A stretch of DNA of 64,000 bases from a marine actinobacterium MedAcidi-G2B (GTDB lineage Bacteria > Actinomycetota > Acidimicrobiia > Acidimicrobiales > MedAcidi-G1), in assembly GCA_000817115.1 (NCBI GenBank), contig JUEO01000001.1:1-64000 (forward strand), read 5' to 3'. Within the stretch, counting starts at the first letter, position 1, and each line of letters opens with the position of its first letter. Shown piece after piece: positions 34,055 to 43,327 of the stretch. The translations under genes and the position numbers were made by a program. The notes under the pieces were generated by a model that ran no database searches, was not told the DNA's origin, and was given only the letters and a program-made list of their open reading frames with translations.

Positions 34055-34558
34055 ATGACAATTCTTGTTGACTCAGCAATATGGCCATGGAGAGGTAAAA
34101 ATTGGGCTCATCTCATTAGCGATGAAACATATTTCGAATTACATAGTTTCGCTGAAAAAATTGGGTTAAGACGAATGAGTTTTCAAGGCGATCACTACGA
34201 CGTTTCATCTCAAACTCGAGATATAGCGATCAAAAATGGAGCAAAACCAGTAGATGGGCGAGAGTTGATTACCAGTTTGAAAGAAGCAGGTTTACGACTC
34301 TCACCATCTGAACGTCCAGGTAAGTGGGAACAAATTGAAGATGACCCACCAAAAGTTTTTGAAAAACATTTAAGTCAAATCGAATTGGACTGGGAGTTAG
34401 CAACCACTGAAACATTCAAAAGATCATCTGAATTGGCTGTGGTGGTTGAATGCAGTACAGGAATCAAATTAGGGGAGAGTAATAGAGCCGACGATATTGA
34501 AGTTCGAATAACAAATAACAACTGCCGTCTCGAGCTTCTTATAAAGATAGTCGACTAG
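34055..34558 (+). CDS. DUF4031 domain protein
   Basis: 167 residues. The N-terminal 90 match DUF4031: MTILVDSAIWPWRGKNWAHLISDETYFELHSFAEKIGLRR, then QGDHYDVSSQTRDIAIKNGAKPVDGREL. This is a small domain common in actinobacteria and proteobacteria with no established function. The C-terminal half has no recognised match. The end abuts the convergent gene at 34564. Confidence 0.75.
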   Translation: MTILVDSAIWPWRGKNWAHLISDETYFELHSFAEKIGLRRMSFQGDHYDVSSQTRDIAIKNGAKPVDGRELITSLKEAGLRLSPSERPGKWEQIEDDPPKVFEKHLSQIELDWELATTETFKRSSELAVVVECSTGIKLGESNRADDIEVRITNNNCRLELLIKIVD

Positions 34559-34563
34559 TTTCT

Positions 34564-35241
34564 TCAACAACCTCCATCAAGCATTTCGGCCCATGGCAGT
34601 CGACCAGCCCAAAATCGTATGATTTCTTCTCCGTCGCTAACAAACATGATCCTGAATGACTTATCTGACTCATCTTTTGGAACGTATGCCAGCAAGTTTC
34701 CTGAGGCATCTGGAAGTGGAGTAGTAACAATTCTCTCTCCAAACATTTCACGAATCCTATTTTCAGTATTTCCTATGCCAGCTCCAGACCGGGTGGTTAT
34801 ATCCGTGGTATCAATGTCAACACGTTCAATAGTTCCGTCAACGACCCAGAAAGTAATCCCATCTGGAGCCTCATTAGGGGTAGCTCGATAACAAACTTCA
34901 TTAACTGGAGTAACGGGCGTAAAACGAGTCCCTGCTCTTTGTTGTGCTCGATAAACCGTTAGACCAAAATCAACTTCATCTATTCCTACAGTGCTAACTG
35001 ACGAAGCAAGATTTAAAGATGGAGAACCTAAATTTTCAACTGGAGGGAGCGTTCCAAGTGATATTGGATCAAAAGTTGTCGTCGTTGTCGTCGTTGTCGT
35101 TGATGTCGTTGATGTTGTTGAAGGCGCTGAAGTCGTTGTTGTTGCTGGAGGATCATCCCCATCGAATGCAACACAGGCACCATAGAAAACAACAATAACT
35201 ATGAGAATAATACTGAGTATAAAAATTGCTGTATTACGCAT
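34564..35241 (-). CDS. Membrane-anchored exported protein with Thr-rich linker
   Basis: 225 residues: an N-terminal anchor or signal helix (AIFILSIILIVIVVFYGACVAF), a linker of almost pure Ser/Thr (about 34-58), then a globular domain of 150 residues. The domain has SSVSTVGIDEVDFGLTVYRAQQRAGTRFTP and a C-terminal RFWAGRLPWAEMLDGGC. I do not recognise a family. The linker suggests a surface-exposed, tethered domain. Confidence 0.75.
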   Translation of the reverse strand: MRNTAIFILSIILIVIVVFYGACVAFDGDDPPATTTTSAPSTTSTTSTTTTTTTTTFDPISLGTLPPVENLGSPSLNLASSVSTVGIDEVDFGLTVYRAQQRAGTRFTPVTPVNEVCYRATPNEAPDGITFWVVDGTIERVDIDTTDITTRSGAGIGNTENRIREMFGERIVTTPLPDASGNLLAYVPKDESDKSFRIMFVSDGEEIIRFWAGRLPWAEMLDGGC

Positions 35242-35290
35242 AAACGTAAGAGTAGATCAACATCTAACGCGATTAAAGGTCGCGTAATAA

Positions 35291-36154
35291 CTAAGTCAAA
35301 TTATTTTCCAAAGTAACTGAGTCAAGATCATTCGCAACAATCAATTCACCAGCAAAACCGCCGTCACGAATATCATCTATAAATGCTTGTTCATCTTCTT
35401 TAGAACAAGGTTCAGGAATTAGATGTGTCAAAATTAAAGTTTTGACACCGATTTCTTGAACTTGAGCACCAATGAGACGAGTGTCGGCATGATAATCAAG
35501 AATAAATTGTCTTTTTTCAGGAAGAGCCTGAATCTCTTCAAAACGCATTGCTTCGTAAACTAGAACGTCAGCACCCGTAGCAAGGGTAACTACTTCGTCA
35601 CAAACTAATGTGTCACCAGTAATGGCTACCACACCATCTGAAGACTCAACTCGGTAACCAACCGCAGGAAATACTGGCTCATGCCGAACCCGGCAAGCTG
35701 AAACTCTTGTATCTCCACTTGACCAAACCTCTTCTAACTTGTTCGTAGCAGCAAAGGAAAAAATTTCAGTTCCCGGTTCAGTTAATCGTTGCGAGTGTTT
35801 TTTTCTTACTGCAATGTCGTCTAACCAGGCATCTAACACATGATTTACAAATTTTTCAGCCGGGCCCTCAGGAACAATTACTGGTAAGTCTGAAATGCTG
35901 TCAGTACGGTCCATTACCCACCTAGTTAAGAGTAAATCTGCAAAACCAACTAAATGATCGCTGTGATGGTGTGTAGCGAAAAAAGCATCAAGATCTGTCG
36001 GCCATAACTCGCAACTTGCAAGGCGTTGAGTTGTTCCTCGACCAGCATCAAATTGTAGGGCAACATCATTTGTTTGGACTAACACACCTGGTCCAGAACG
36101 ATGAGCCGAAGGAATCGGGCATCCGGTTCCTGTAATAGTGACAGTTGTTGTCAT
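35291..36154 (-). CDS. Metallo-beta-lactamase-fold hydrolase, RNase Z / AtsA-like
   Basis: 287 residues with the first zinc motif FFATHHHSDHLVGFADLLL near 58-76 and further ligands in VSACRVRHEPVFPAVGYRV, VAITGDTLVCDE and LILTHLIPE. The start MTTTVTITGTGCPIPSAHRSGPGVLVQTN is like RNase Z-type and AtsA-type arylsulfatase hydrolases. It lies 3 bp after the arylsulfotransferase-like gene on the same strand, so the pair may handle a common compound. Confidence 0.85.
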   Translation of the reverse strand: MTTTVTITGTGCPIPSAHRSGPGVLVQTNDVALQFDAGRGTTQRLASCELWPTDLDAFFATHHHSDHLVGFADLLLTRWVMDRTDSISDLPVIVPEGPAEKFVNHVLDAWLDDIAVRKKHSQRLTEPGTEIFSFAATNKLEEVWSSGDTRVSACRVRHEPVFPAVGYRVESSDGVVAITGDTLVCDEVVTLATGADVLVYEAMRFEEIQALPEKRQFILDYHADTRLIGAQVQEIGVKTLILTHLIPEPCSKEDEQAFIDDIRDGGFAGELIVANDLDSVTLENNLT

Positions 36155-36157
36155 TCT

Positions 36158-37924
36158 TTATTCCCAATTCGGTCCAAAATATAAAGAAGGAAGTCTTTCC
36201 GCACGATAGACCGTGACAGGAACATCTGCATCCCCTAAAGCAAGGTCCCAGACAATATCTCCGCCATTAATTCCCTCTGGAACGACTTCAATTATTCGAG
36301 CCCGCTGAGTACCTGGTTTTGGATAAGTTGGCCAAATCCCACCATGGGTAATCAAAACATTACCGTTTTCCATTCGATCGGTGTCTCCGACAATCGTTGC
36401 GTAGAGCGGCTTATCATCAACGTCATCAACCCTGTGTTCCCAGAGTTGAGTAGCTTTCCATTCCGAAGAATCGCTACCGCTATCACTGATTTCATAGAGA
36501 ACCGCTCTGCTGTAATTAAGCATTGCGAGATCATCAGGATTTGTGCCAGGTCGAAAATTACCATTGTCGTAAAGCAAAATTGATCCATCTGACTGAAGTT
36601 CAACAGCATGAGGATGGTAGAAAAGCTCTCCTTCAAGAGGCAATGTTCCTTGGTTCCCTAAAATCCACCGAACGCTATTTTGCGGCCCAGTTGAGTTGAG
36701 GTGATCAAACGCGATTATTTGATCGGTATGGCGTGAAGAAACAATAACTGCATCTCTAATTTCATCGTAAATTACTGCATTCGCGTGAGTCCAATCTCTG
36801 AAATCGATGCTTACAAATCGTCCGTCGACAGTACATATATGATTTCCAGGTATTTCTTCCACATCAAGTACGTCCCACAAATCCCATGTTCGAATTGCTT
36901 CCCCGTCTGGAGTGAATTCAACAATAACGTCACTGGTGATTTCAAAATCTGATTCATCACCTGGGCAAAGAAGCTCCCTTTGCTCTGGCGTAGTTGGGTG
37001 ATTAGTCGTAGATAGTCCGAGAAAATTACCGTTTTGCATGGGAAATACTTCATGGTGGAAAGAAGTTAAGTTAACCCAGTCAGGTTTAACAAGAATAGGA
37101 TCAGGGTCTCCTGGATTACCGCTAATTGATTCTCCAAGGCTTTCTAAAGCAGCTAAAGCGTCGGCACTCCTTAACTCCGCGATTCCTTCTGGGGGTTCAG
37201 GAGAAACTTGCCAGTTGTAAGCCACATTTCCTAACAAATCAAATTCTCTCGCACCGAGAGGAAAATATTGAGATATGAAAGTTCCTCTCTCTGTTGGTTC
37301 CACTGCACCAGTCACACTCGTATTTCGGTACCAGAAGACAACCTGACCTTCATGATCAATCCCTATAACAGGATCTCCATCACCGAACTCTTCAGGAACT
37401 TCCCAAGCGTTGTACTCAATTAAAGTAACCCCCGGTTGCGCAAGTTCAAGATCAACATAAAGATCAAATTCTGGAAGAGGAAAATTGATCTCTCCTGAAA
37501 TAAACGTCCCGCCGCTAAAAGTTGAAGTTTCCCCAGATTCATCAATTGCTAAAACCTCTATGTCATATAACTGAGATTGCCGAAGACCAACCAGAGGGAA
37601 GATATGTGAAGAAGAGAAAGTTGATGTTCTTGCTGTTGTTACTGCATGTTCTTCCGAACTGGCGATTACCTGTACCGAAACCGGAAGCGAAGACTGGATA
37701 TCCAAAGATGCAGCAATGGGGCTATAAGGGGCTGGCTCAATAGATACCGATAAAGACAAAGCTTCGTTTAATTCTTCAGTAGGTGCCTCTGTAGTCGAAG
37801 ATTGAACTGTTTCTTTCGGTGGGTCACTTGTTGTTGACGAATCTAATGAAGTTGTTGATGAATCTGATGAGCATGAAATTAAGCAAAGAAGAAAAAAGAG
37901 AAAGGAAAATGATTTCAATCGCAT
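36158..37924 (-). CDS. Arylsulfotransferase-family lipoprotein
   Basis: 588 residues. It begins with a lipoprotein signal (FLFFLLCLISC, Cys18) and a Ser/Thr-rich linker. The body resembles the ASST beta-propeller family with histidine-containing segments FHHEVFPMQNGNFLGLS, THANAVIYDEIRDAVIVSSRHTDQIIAFDH and YHPHAVELQSDGSILLYDNG. Classical ASST moves sulfate between phenolic compounds in the periplasm through a histidine. Whether this copy does so, or is only a structural relative, cannot be told. Co-transcribed with the hydrolase at 35291-36154. Confidence 0.82.
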   Translation of the reverse strand: MRLKSFSFLFFLLCLISCSSDSSTTSLDSSTTSDPPKETVQSSTTEAPTEELNEALSLSVSIEPAPYSPIAASLDIQSSLPVSVQVIASSEEHAVTTARTSTFSSSHIFPLVGLRQSQLYDIEVLAIDESGETSTFSGGTFISGEINFPLPEFDLYVDLELAQPGVTLIEYNAWEVPEEFGDGDPVIGIDHEGQVVFWYRNTSVTGAVEPTERGTFISQYFPLGAREFDLLGNVAYNWQVSPEPPEGIAELRSADALAALESLGESISGNPGDPDPILVKPDWVNLTSFHHEVFPMQNGNFLGLSTTNHPTTPEQRELLCPGDESDFEITSDVIVEFTPDGEAIRTWDLWDVLDVEEIPGNHICTVDGRFVSIDFRDWTHANAVIYDEIRDAVIVSSRHTDQIIAFDHLNSTGPQNSVRWILGNQGTLPLEGELFYHPHAVELQSDGSILLYDNGNFRPGTNPDDLAMLNYSRAVLYEISDSGSDSSEWKATQLWEHRVDDVDDKPLYATIVGDTDRMENGNVLITHGGIWPTYPKPGTQRARIIEVVPEGINGGDIVWDLALGDADVPVTVYRAERLPSLYFGPNWE

Positions 37925-37979
37925 TTTTCTAGGCTACTGCATAAGAATTTGTTGAAATTATTTTTACCGAATTAATTTG

Positions 37980-38052
37980 TGGGCCGCCTGGGGCTCGAAC
38001 CCAGCGCCTACGGATTAAAAGTCCGTTGCTCTACCCGATGAGCTAGCGGCCC
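37980..38052 (-). tRNA. tRNA-Lys (TTT)
   Basis: Acceptor GGGCCGC/GCGGCCC, D-arm TAGCTCATCGGGTAGAGC, anticodon stem ACGGA/TCCGT with loop CTTTTAA (anticodon TTT), T-arm CTGGG/CCCAG with loop TTCGAGC. No CCA is encoded. Confidence 0.95.
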
Positions 38053-38116
38053 ACAAGCAGGATACATAGGATTCGGCCTACGCTCACCATATTTATTTAA
38101 AAGAGTAAGTTTTCCA

Positions 38117-39367
38117 CTAACCAGAAGGACCTTCATTAAAAGTTTGAACCTCATCAAATCGGTCAACCTTTCTCAGAACAGGAAAACAAAACCACCAAAT
38201 AACTACGACAGCAAGAGTTCCCGCTCCTCCAAAGATGATCGCTCCGGTTAGACCCATAAGAGCAGCCGTAACACCTGATTCAAAAGCGCCAAGTTCATTT
38301 GATGCCCCAATAAAAACATTTTCAAGGGCAAGAACACGTCCACGCATATGTCCGGGAGTGGCAAGAGGCACCAGAGTGGCTCTAATAAACATTGAAACAG
38401 CGTCAGCTCCAGAGAGGATCAAAACCGCTACAAAAGCCAAAGCGTAATTACGGCTTAAACCCAAAACAATTGTGCCTAATCCAAATACTGCTACAACTGA
38501 AAGAAGGGTTTTCCCGATACGACGGTTTAGAGGTCGAATAGCCAGAGTAATTGCGACTACACCAGCACCCATACCTACAGCAGCGCGTAGCCATCCAAGC
38601 CCCACAGCTCCCACTCCCAATCGATCTTCTGCAATTGCAGGAAGCAAGGCAACAGCTCCTCCAAATAGCACTGCAGCTAGGTCCAGACTTATGGCTCCAA
38701 AAAGCATCGGAGTGCGTCGAATAAATTTAAATCCTTCCATGGCATCTTTTAGAGCGGTTTTCGCGCCACTTGTTTCTAAACGTTGGATTTTACTACTAGG
38801 TACAAAAATGAGAATAAAAGCTCCTGCTCCAAGACAAATTGCTGAAACAAGATAAGGAAGTGGCTCGTATGCAACGAAAAGAAATCCAAATAATACGGGC
38901 CCAATTATTAAACCAGATTGAAAAGAAATACTGCTGAAAGCAACAACTCTAGGGACGGTAGAGACTGGAGACATATCTATTGCAAGAGCTCGACCAGAAG
39001 GCGCTGCAAACGCCCTACACACACCAAAAATAATTACTAAACCGAAAATCGGTAACACTGAAGTAGGTTTAGTGGTGGCATACCAAAAAAGTATTATTGA
39101 GACGACTCCTTCTCCTAAAAGAGCCCATAAAAAAAGAATCCGTCGGTCCATTCGGTCAGCAAGTGAACCAGTAAATGGAGCAAGAAGGAATGTTGGAGCA
39201 AATTCGGCTAGCCCAAGAAGACCTAAGTCAAGCTCTCTCCCGGTGATGTCATAAACCTGCTTTCCAAGAATTGTTATTTGACCCACAATTGACAGAACAG
39301 AAAGAAAAGAAACAAAGAGAATGGCATAAATTTTGAGCGGAATTTTTTCCCCAGTCTCTTCAACCAT
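38117..39367 (-). CDS. MFS transporter (EntS-like, 12 helices)
   Basis: A 416-residue efflux-type major facilitator protein. The first loop has GLLGLAEFAPTFLLAPFTGSLADRMDRRILFL, the family signature, and a symmetric half starts near 215. It resembles the MFS_3/EntS group that exports siderophores or drugs, but the substrate is not known. It is transcribed alone, beside tRNA-Lys. Confidence 0.88.
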   Translation of the reverse strand: MVEETGEKIPLKIYAILFVSFLSVLSIVGQITILGKQVYDITGRELDLGLLGLAEFAPTFLLAPFTGSLADRMDRRILFLWALLGEGVVSIILFWYATTKPTSVLPIFGLVIIFGVCRAFAAPSGRALAIDMSPVSTVPRVVAFSSISFQSGLIIGPVLFGFLFVAYEPLPYLVSAICLGAGAFILIFVPSSKIQRLETSGAKTALKDAMEGFKFIRRTPMLFGAISLDLAAVLFGGAVALLPAIAEDRLGVGAVGLGWLRAAVGMGAGVVAITLAIRPLNRRIGKTLLSVVAVFGLGTIVLGLSRNYALAFVAVLILSGADAVSMFIRATLVPLATPGHMRGRVLALENVFIGASNELGAFESGVTAALMGLTGAIIFGGAGTLAVVVIWWFCFPVLRKVDRFDEVQTFNEGPSG

Positions 39368-39529
39368 TAGCGCACGCTAGCCGTTTTTATACTTAAAAGT
39401 GAGTGACCATTATCAAATATGTTCTTAAGTAAATAGTCCACTTTTATTTCCCTGTTGTGGCATCTAGTTAGAAGATAGAAATAAAGTGGAGTATTACATG
39501 ATCAAGAAAAATCTTTGGAGACTCGAACC

Positions 39530-40144
39530 ATGATTCAACGCCTACGAACTGTATTCAAACGAGCAAAAGTTCTTACTGCTAGCCAGGGGGATATTAAACA
39601 TCTCAGCACTGATGAACTTGAGGCAGGGTTAGAAACAGCTTTAATTTCTCCCACGAATAACGGAATCGTTGAACTAATTGTTTGCCGCCCTGACGTTGGT
39701 CAAAGAAAAGTGGTACAAAGTGCTGAATTTTCAACTGATGTAGGACTCGTAGGAGATAATTGGAGTAAAAAGCCTTACAGTAAGAGCCCCGATGGCGGGC
39801 CACATCCAGAAATGCAAGTGACGATGATAAATCGCAGAGTGTTAGACCTCATTACTGCTGGTGATACAAACCGGAGAGCGGTTCCAGGTGACCAACTGGT
39901 TGTTGATTTTGATCTGTCACTTGTCAATCTCCCACCTGGAACAAAATTGAATATTGGTTCAACCATTATTGAAGTCACAGAGGAGCCACATACTGGTTGC
40001 TCACAGTTTGTGGGTTGGTTTGGTGCTGATGCAATGCGATTCGTTAACTCTTCACGAGGCCGACAACTTTGCTTACGCGGCATAAATGCAAAAGTTGTTC
40101 AATCAGGAAAAATTTCACAAGGGGATCAGATAACTAAGGGATGA
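39530..40144 (+). CDS. MOSC-domain protein
   Basis: 204 residues. The MOSC sulfur-carrier fold is indicated by GIVELIVCRPDVGQRKVVQSAEFSTDVGLVGDNW, NRRVLDLI, NRRAVPGDQLVVDFDLSLVNLPPGTKLNIGSTIIEVTEEPHTGCSQFVGWFG (with the likely sulfur-carrying cysteine) and NSSRGRQLCLRGINAKVV. Such proteins bind molybdenum cofactor or sulfur. ATG 39530 with an upstream GGAG is preferred to TTG 39515. It is followed after 3 bp by the aldolase-like gene. Confidence 0.85.
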   Translation: MIQRLRTVFKRAKVLTASQGDIKHLSTDELEAGLETALISPTNNGIVELIVCRPDVGQRKVVQSAEFSTDVGLVGDNWSKKPYSKSPDGGPHPEMQVTMINRRVLDLITAGDTNRRAVPGDQLVVDFDLSLVNLPPGTKLNIGSTIIEVTEEPHTGCSQFVGWFGADAMRFVNSSRGRQLCLRGINAKVVQSGKISQGDQITKG

Positions 40145-40147
40145 CTT

Positions 40148-41164
40148 ATGAAAGTTGGTGAAATTAACACACCTGCATTGTTGGTTGACAGCAAAACACT
40201 TGCCAAAAATATTGCATGTATGACAAAAGCTCGGCCAGGGGCCTCACTGCGCCCACATGTAAAAGCATTCAAGTCATCGGTATTAGCCAAAGAACTAGTA
40301 TCTGCTGGGCATGAAAATTTCTGCTGCGCCACGGTTCGAGAAATAGAAGGGATGGTTGCTGCAGGTTTAGATTATGACTTACTTCTTGCCAACCAAGTCG
40401 TAAATACCAGACGGCTTGGCGCTTTAATGGATAAAAAATCTACTCGTATAACCGTTGCAGTTGATTCGGAAGAAACAATTCAGGCAGCAAAAAGTGGCGG
40501 AATTTCTGAAGTTTTGATTGATGTAGATGTGGGGATGCCGCGATGCGGCTGTCATCCTAATGAAGCAGGAGATCTCGCTAAAAAAGCTCGTGATGCTGGT
40601 TTAAATGTGCGGGGAGTTATGGGATACGAAGGACACCTCATGCACGAACAAGATCATCAAAAACATGAAAATGGGATAGAGCGGTCAATGGCCAAACTAG
40701 AGGCAGCTCATGCAGATGTTGGTGGTGAGATTATTTCTGGTGGTGGGACCGGTACCTGGGAGTCCAATACTCTTGTAACTGAGCTTCAGGCCGGCTCTTA
40801 CGTCCTTATGGACACTGAATACGCTCGTCTAGATTTACCCTTCGAACAAGGATTATTTCTCCTTACAACAGTTATTTCAGTTAGCGGCCGCGGGCACGCG
40901 GTATTGGATGGGGGACTAAAAGCAGTAGCTATGGATTCAGGGCCACCATCGCTAGTTGGCCAAGGAGAAGTTATGTATTGTGCTGATGAGCACACCGGAG
41001 TCACTGGTGGTTCTTGGAAAGTAGGCGAAAGAGTTTTACTAAGACCCGCACATATTGATCCAACTATTGCGAAACATGAAACATTACATGTAGTTGAAGA
41101 AGTCGCAGACATAAATGATGGTTCAGTCTTAGATAGCTGGCCTATAGACCTAAGAGGGTGGTAA
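40148..41164 (+). CDS. D-threonine aldolase / D-serine dehydratase-like PLP enzyme
   Basis: 338 residues in the alanine-racemase-fold DSD1 family. The PLP lysine is Lys39 or Lys42 in RPHVKAFKS near 35-43. Other family marks are FCCATVREIEGMVAAGLDYDLLLANQVV, IDVDVGMPRCGC, GYEGHLM and the metal-binding end CADEHTGVTGG. It would act on a D-hydroxy amino acid using PLP and a divalent metal. The last codons overlap the start of the lactone-oxidase gene. Confidence 0.87.
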   Translation: MKVGEINTPALLVDSKTLAKNIACMTKARPGASLRPHVKAFKSSVLAKELVSAGHENFCCATVREIEGMVAAGLDYDLLLANQVVNTRRLGALMDKKSTRITVAVDSEETIQAAKSGGISEVLIDVDVGMPRCGCHPNEAGDLAKKARDAGLNVRGVMGYEGHLMHEQDHQKHENGIERSMAKLEAAHADVGGEIISGGGTGTWESNTLVTELQAGSYVLMDTEYARLDLPFEQGLFLLTTVISVSGRGHAVLDGGLKAVAMDSGPPSLVGQGEVMYCADEHTGVTGGSWKVGERVLLRPAHIDPTIAKHETLHVVEEVADINDGSVLDSWPIDLRGW

Positions 41165-42531
41165 CTGTGCAATTTATGTGGCCTAAAAATGGATTCCAAA
41201 ATGATGGCACTTGGACTAATTGGGCTGGGAATCAAACCGCACATCCAGTACGAATAGAACGACCTCGAAATGAAATGGAAATAGTAAATCTCGTTCAAGC
41301 AGCAGCCAAAGAGGATAGACGAGTCCGAGTAGTCGGTGCAGGACATTCATTTACTGGTCTTGCAGTAACTGATGAGGTGCTTGTAACGCTGGATGACATG
41401 GATTCTGTTGTTTCCCTAGACCGGGATAGCGGCAAAGCAACGGTTGAGTCTGGTATTCGTCTTTTCAACCTCAACCCCCTTTTAGCTGCTGCTGGATTAG
41501 CGATGTCAAACCTTGGAGATATTGCTTATCAATCAGTTGCAGGAGCGATCTCTACATCAACTCATGGAACAGGTTTGAAATTTCAAAGCATCGCCGCTGC
41601 AGTAACAGGTCTCCGTATAGTCACTGGAGACGGGTCAATAATTGAATGCGATGAAGAAAAAAATTCAGAAATTCTTCATGTCGCGCGAGTAGGACTTGGC
41701 GCTTTAGGAATTATTACTGAAGTAACACTGCAATGTGTCCCAACGTTTAACTTGCACGCAGTTGAAGAAGTTCTCCAGATAGACGATCTACTAAAAGACT
41801 TCGATGAGCATGTCGAGAGCACTGATCACACCGAATTTTTCTGGATGCCTCACACTACTAATGCATTATTGAAGAGAAATACTCGAACAAATGAAGAACC
41901 TCCTCCACCAAAAGATTTCAAACAGACACTAAGACGTAAATGGAAACGATTTAAAAATGATGAATTGCTGCAGAACTTTGGCTTCGGCGCAATGAATTAC
42001 CTCGGAAGAATTCAACCGTCACTAATTCCAAAGATGAATAGTTTGGTGATTCCAGATGTTGGCGCAGCAAACTATATAACCAAAAGTTATGAGGTTTTTG
42101 CGAGTGAGCGCCGCGTCCGTTTTTATGAAATGGAATATGCAATACCAAGAAAAAACGGAATTGAAGCTTTCCGTCAAGTCCAAGCACTTATAGAGACTCT
42201 TGACCAACCAATAAGTTTTCCCATCGAAGTCAGAGTCCTAGGAGCAGACGATATTCCACTCTCTACAGCTTCGGGGCAAGAAACTATGTATATAGCTGTG
42301 CATGTGTTCCATGGAACTTCATACGAAAAATATTTCCAAGGCGTGGAATCAATCATGAATCAGTTCCAAGGACGACCTCACTGGGGAAAAATTCATTTCC
42401 AGACAGCAGAAATGCTTTCAAAAAAATACCCAGAATGGGATGTGTTTCAGGAGTTGAGGTCTGGCTTAGACCCATTTGGCCGATTTACAAATAATGAGTT
42501 AGATCGCGTATTAGGCAAAATAGAAACTTAG
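41158..42531 (+). CDS. FAD-linked oxidase, D-arabinono-1,4-lactone-oxidase family
   Basis: 457 residues. The VAO/PCMH FAD-binding half is shown by RVRVVGAGHSFTGLAVTDEVLVTLDDM, GDIAYQSVAGAISTSTHGTG and LGALGIITEVTLQCVP. The C-terminal ALO domain ends in GRPHWGKIHF, the flavin-facing HWGK motif. It probably oxidises a sugar lactone or alditol with O2. It starts at GTG 41158 or 41167, overlapping or following the previous stop. Convergent with yaaA. Confidence 0.9.
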   Translation: MVTVQFMWPKNGFQNDGTWTNWAGNQTAHPVRIERPRNEMEIVNLVQAAAKEDRRVRVVGAGHSFTGLAVTDEVLVTLDDMDSVVSLDRDSGKATVESGIRLFNLNPLLAAAGLAMSNLGDIAYQSVAGAISTSTHGTGLKFQSIAAAVTGLRIVTGDGSIIECDEEKNSEILHVARVGLGALGIITEVTLQCVPTFNLHAVEEVLQIDDLLKDFDEHVESTDHTEFFWMPHTTNALLKRNTRTNEEPPPPKDFKQTLRRKWKRFKNDELLQNFGFGAMNYLGRIQPSLIPKMNSLVIPDVGAANYITKSYEVFASERRVRFYEMEYAIPRKNGIEAFRQVQALIETLDQPISFPIEVRVLGADDIPLSTASGQETMYIAVHVFHGTSYEKYFQGVESIMNQFQGRPHWGKIHFQTAEMLSKKYPEWDVFQELRSGLDPFGRFTNNELDRVLGKIET

Positions 42532-43323
42532 TTATTTCTTAGAAACAAGTGCTATATCGATAGTATTTCCCGACGTTATAGATAGTTCAGGAGCAAAAAC
42601 ATACCCTTCTGGATGAGAGAAATTTGTAAGTCCTGAAGGATCGAGTAGCTGATTCTCAATCACGTATTGAACTAGTGCTCCTTTAAGGAGTTTGTTCCAA
42701 TGCGATACAGAAACAAGTTGTTGCTTTCCATTTTTTACTATGTCGTCTAGAAATTTTACGCGGATTCTTCTTTCTGCGATTAAAGGATCCCATCCAGCGG
42801 AATGCTCTCCAGGCAAAAGGTCCCACACAAACTTTGTGTTAGATGAACGTAGTACAGAAGTTAAATGTGGTTTCCAAAACCGTGAAAGAACACCAAGGTG
42901 GGGAAGTTTTGCACCCATTTTTAACTTATAGTCAGGGATTAAATCTTTCGGTTTCAACGCCCCCCATAAACCAGAGAAAATGACGACTTGGTCATCAATC
43001 TTTTTCTGTAACGACGCAGGTAAGGAAGAGTAACTCAGAGCATCGTAAAGAACGCCCGTATAACGTTCAATAGCTGGCATTGTTGCCGACTTATCAACAT
43101 TAAGGTTCGCCTTAGTTGCTTCTCCAACTTTTTTCCCTTTTACCCCAAGCAGCTTTGAGCGATTTACTTCTGCTTCTTTCATAGACTTTTTTAAAGCTTT
43201 TATGACTTCAAGACGTGGTCCCTGTAAATCCTTGAAGAAGTGATCAGTTTCCAACCATGGCCATCCTTCACCTCCAGAAGATTTACCTTCAGATGGGGGA
43301 ATAAGAATTAAAGGCTTACTCAT
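42532..43323 (-). CDS. yaaA: YaaA/DUF328 peroxide-stress protein
   Basis: 263 residues. The family opening LILIPPSEGKSSGGEG is exact, followed by RYTGVLYDALSY, VVIFSGLWGALKPKDLIPDYKLKMGAKL and the C-terminal SHWNKLLKGALVQYVIENQ. In E. coli YaaA lowers free iron under H2O2 stress and binds DNA. The gene follows a propeller-protein gene by 4 bp on the same strand. Confidence 0.9.
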   Translation of the reverse strand: MSKPLILIPPSEGKSSGGEGWPWLETDHFFKDLQGPRLEVIKALKKSMKEAEVNRSKLLGVKGKKVGEATKANLNVDKSATMPAIERYTGVLYDALSYSSLPASLQKKIDDQVVIFSGLWGALKPKDLIPDYKLKMGAKLPHLGVLSRFWKPHLTSVLRSSNTKFVWDLLPGEHSAGWDPLIAERRIRVKFLDDIVKNGKQQLVSVSHWNKLLKGALVQYVIENQLLDPSGLTNFSHPEGYVFAPELSITSGNTIDIALVSKK

Positions 43324-43327
43324 TTAC

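Noticed and set aside
34991-35185. Valine-rich plus-strand ORF
   Set aside because: It is the antisense of the Thr-rich linker of the gene at 34564-35241.
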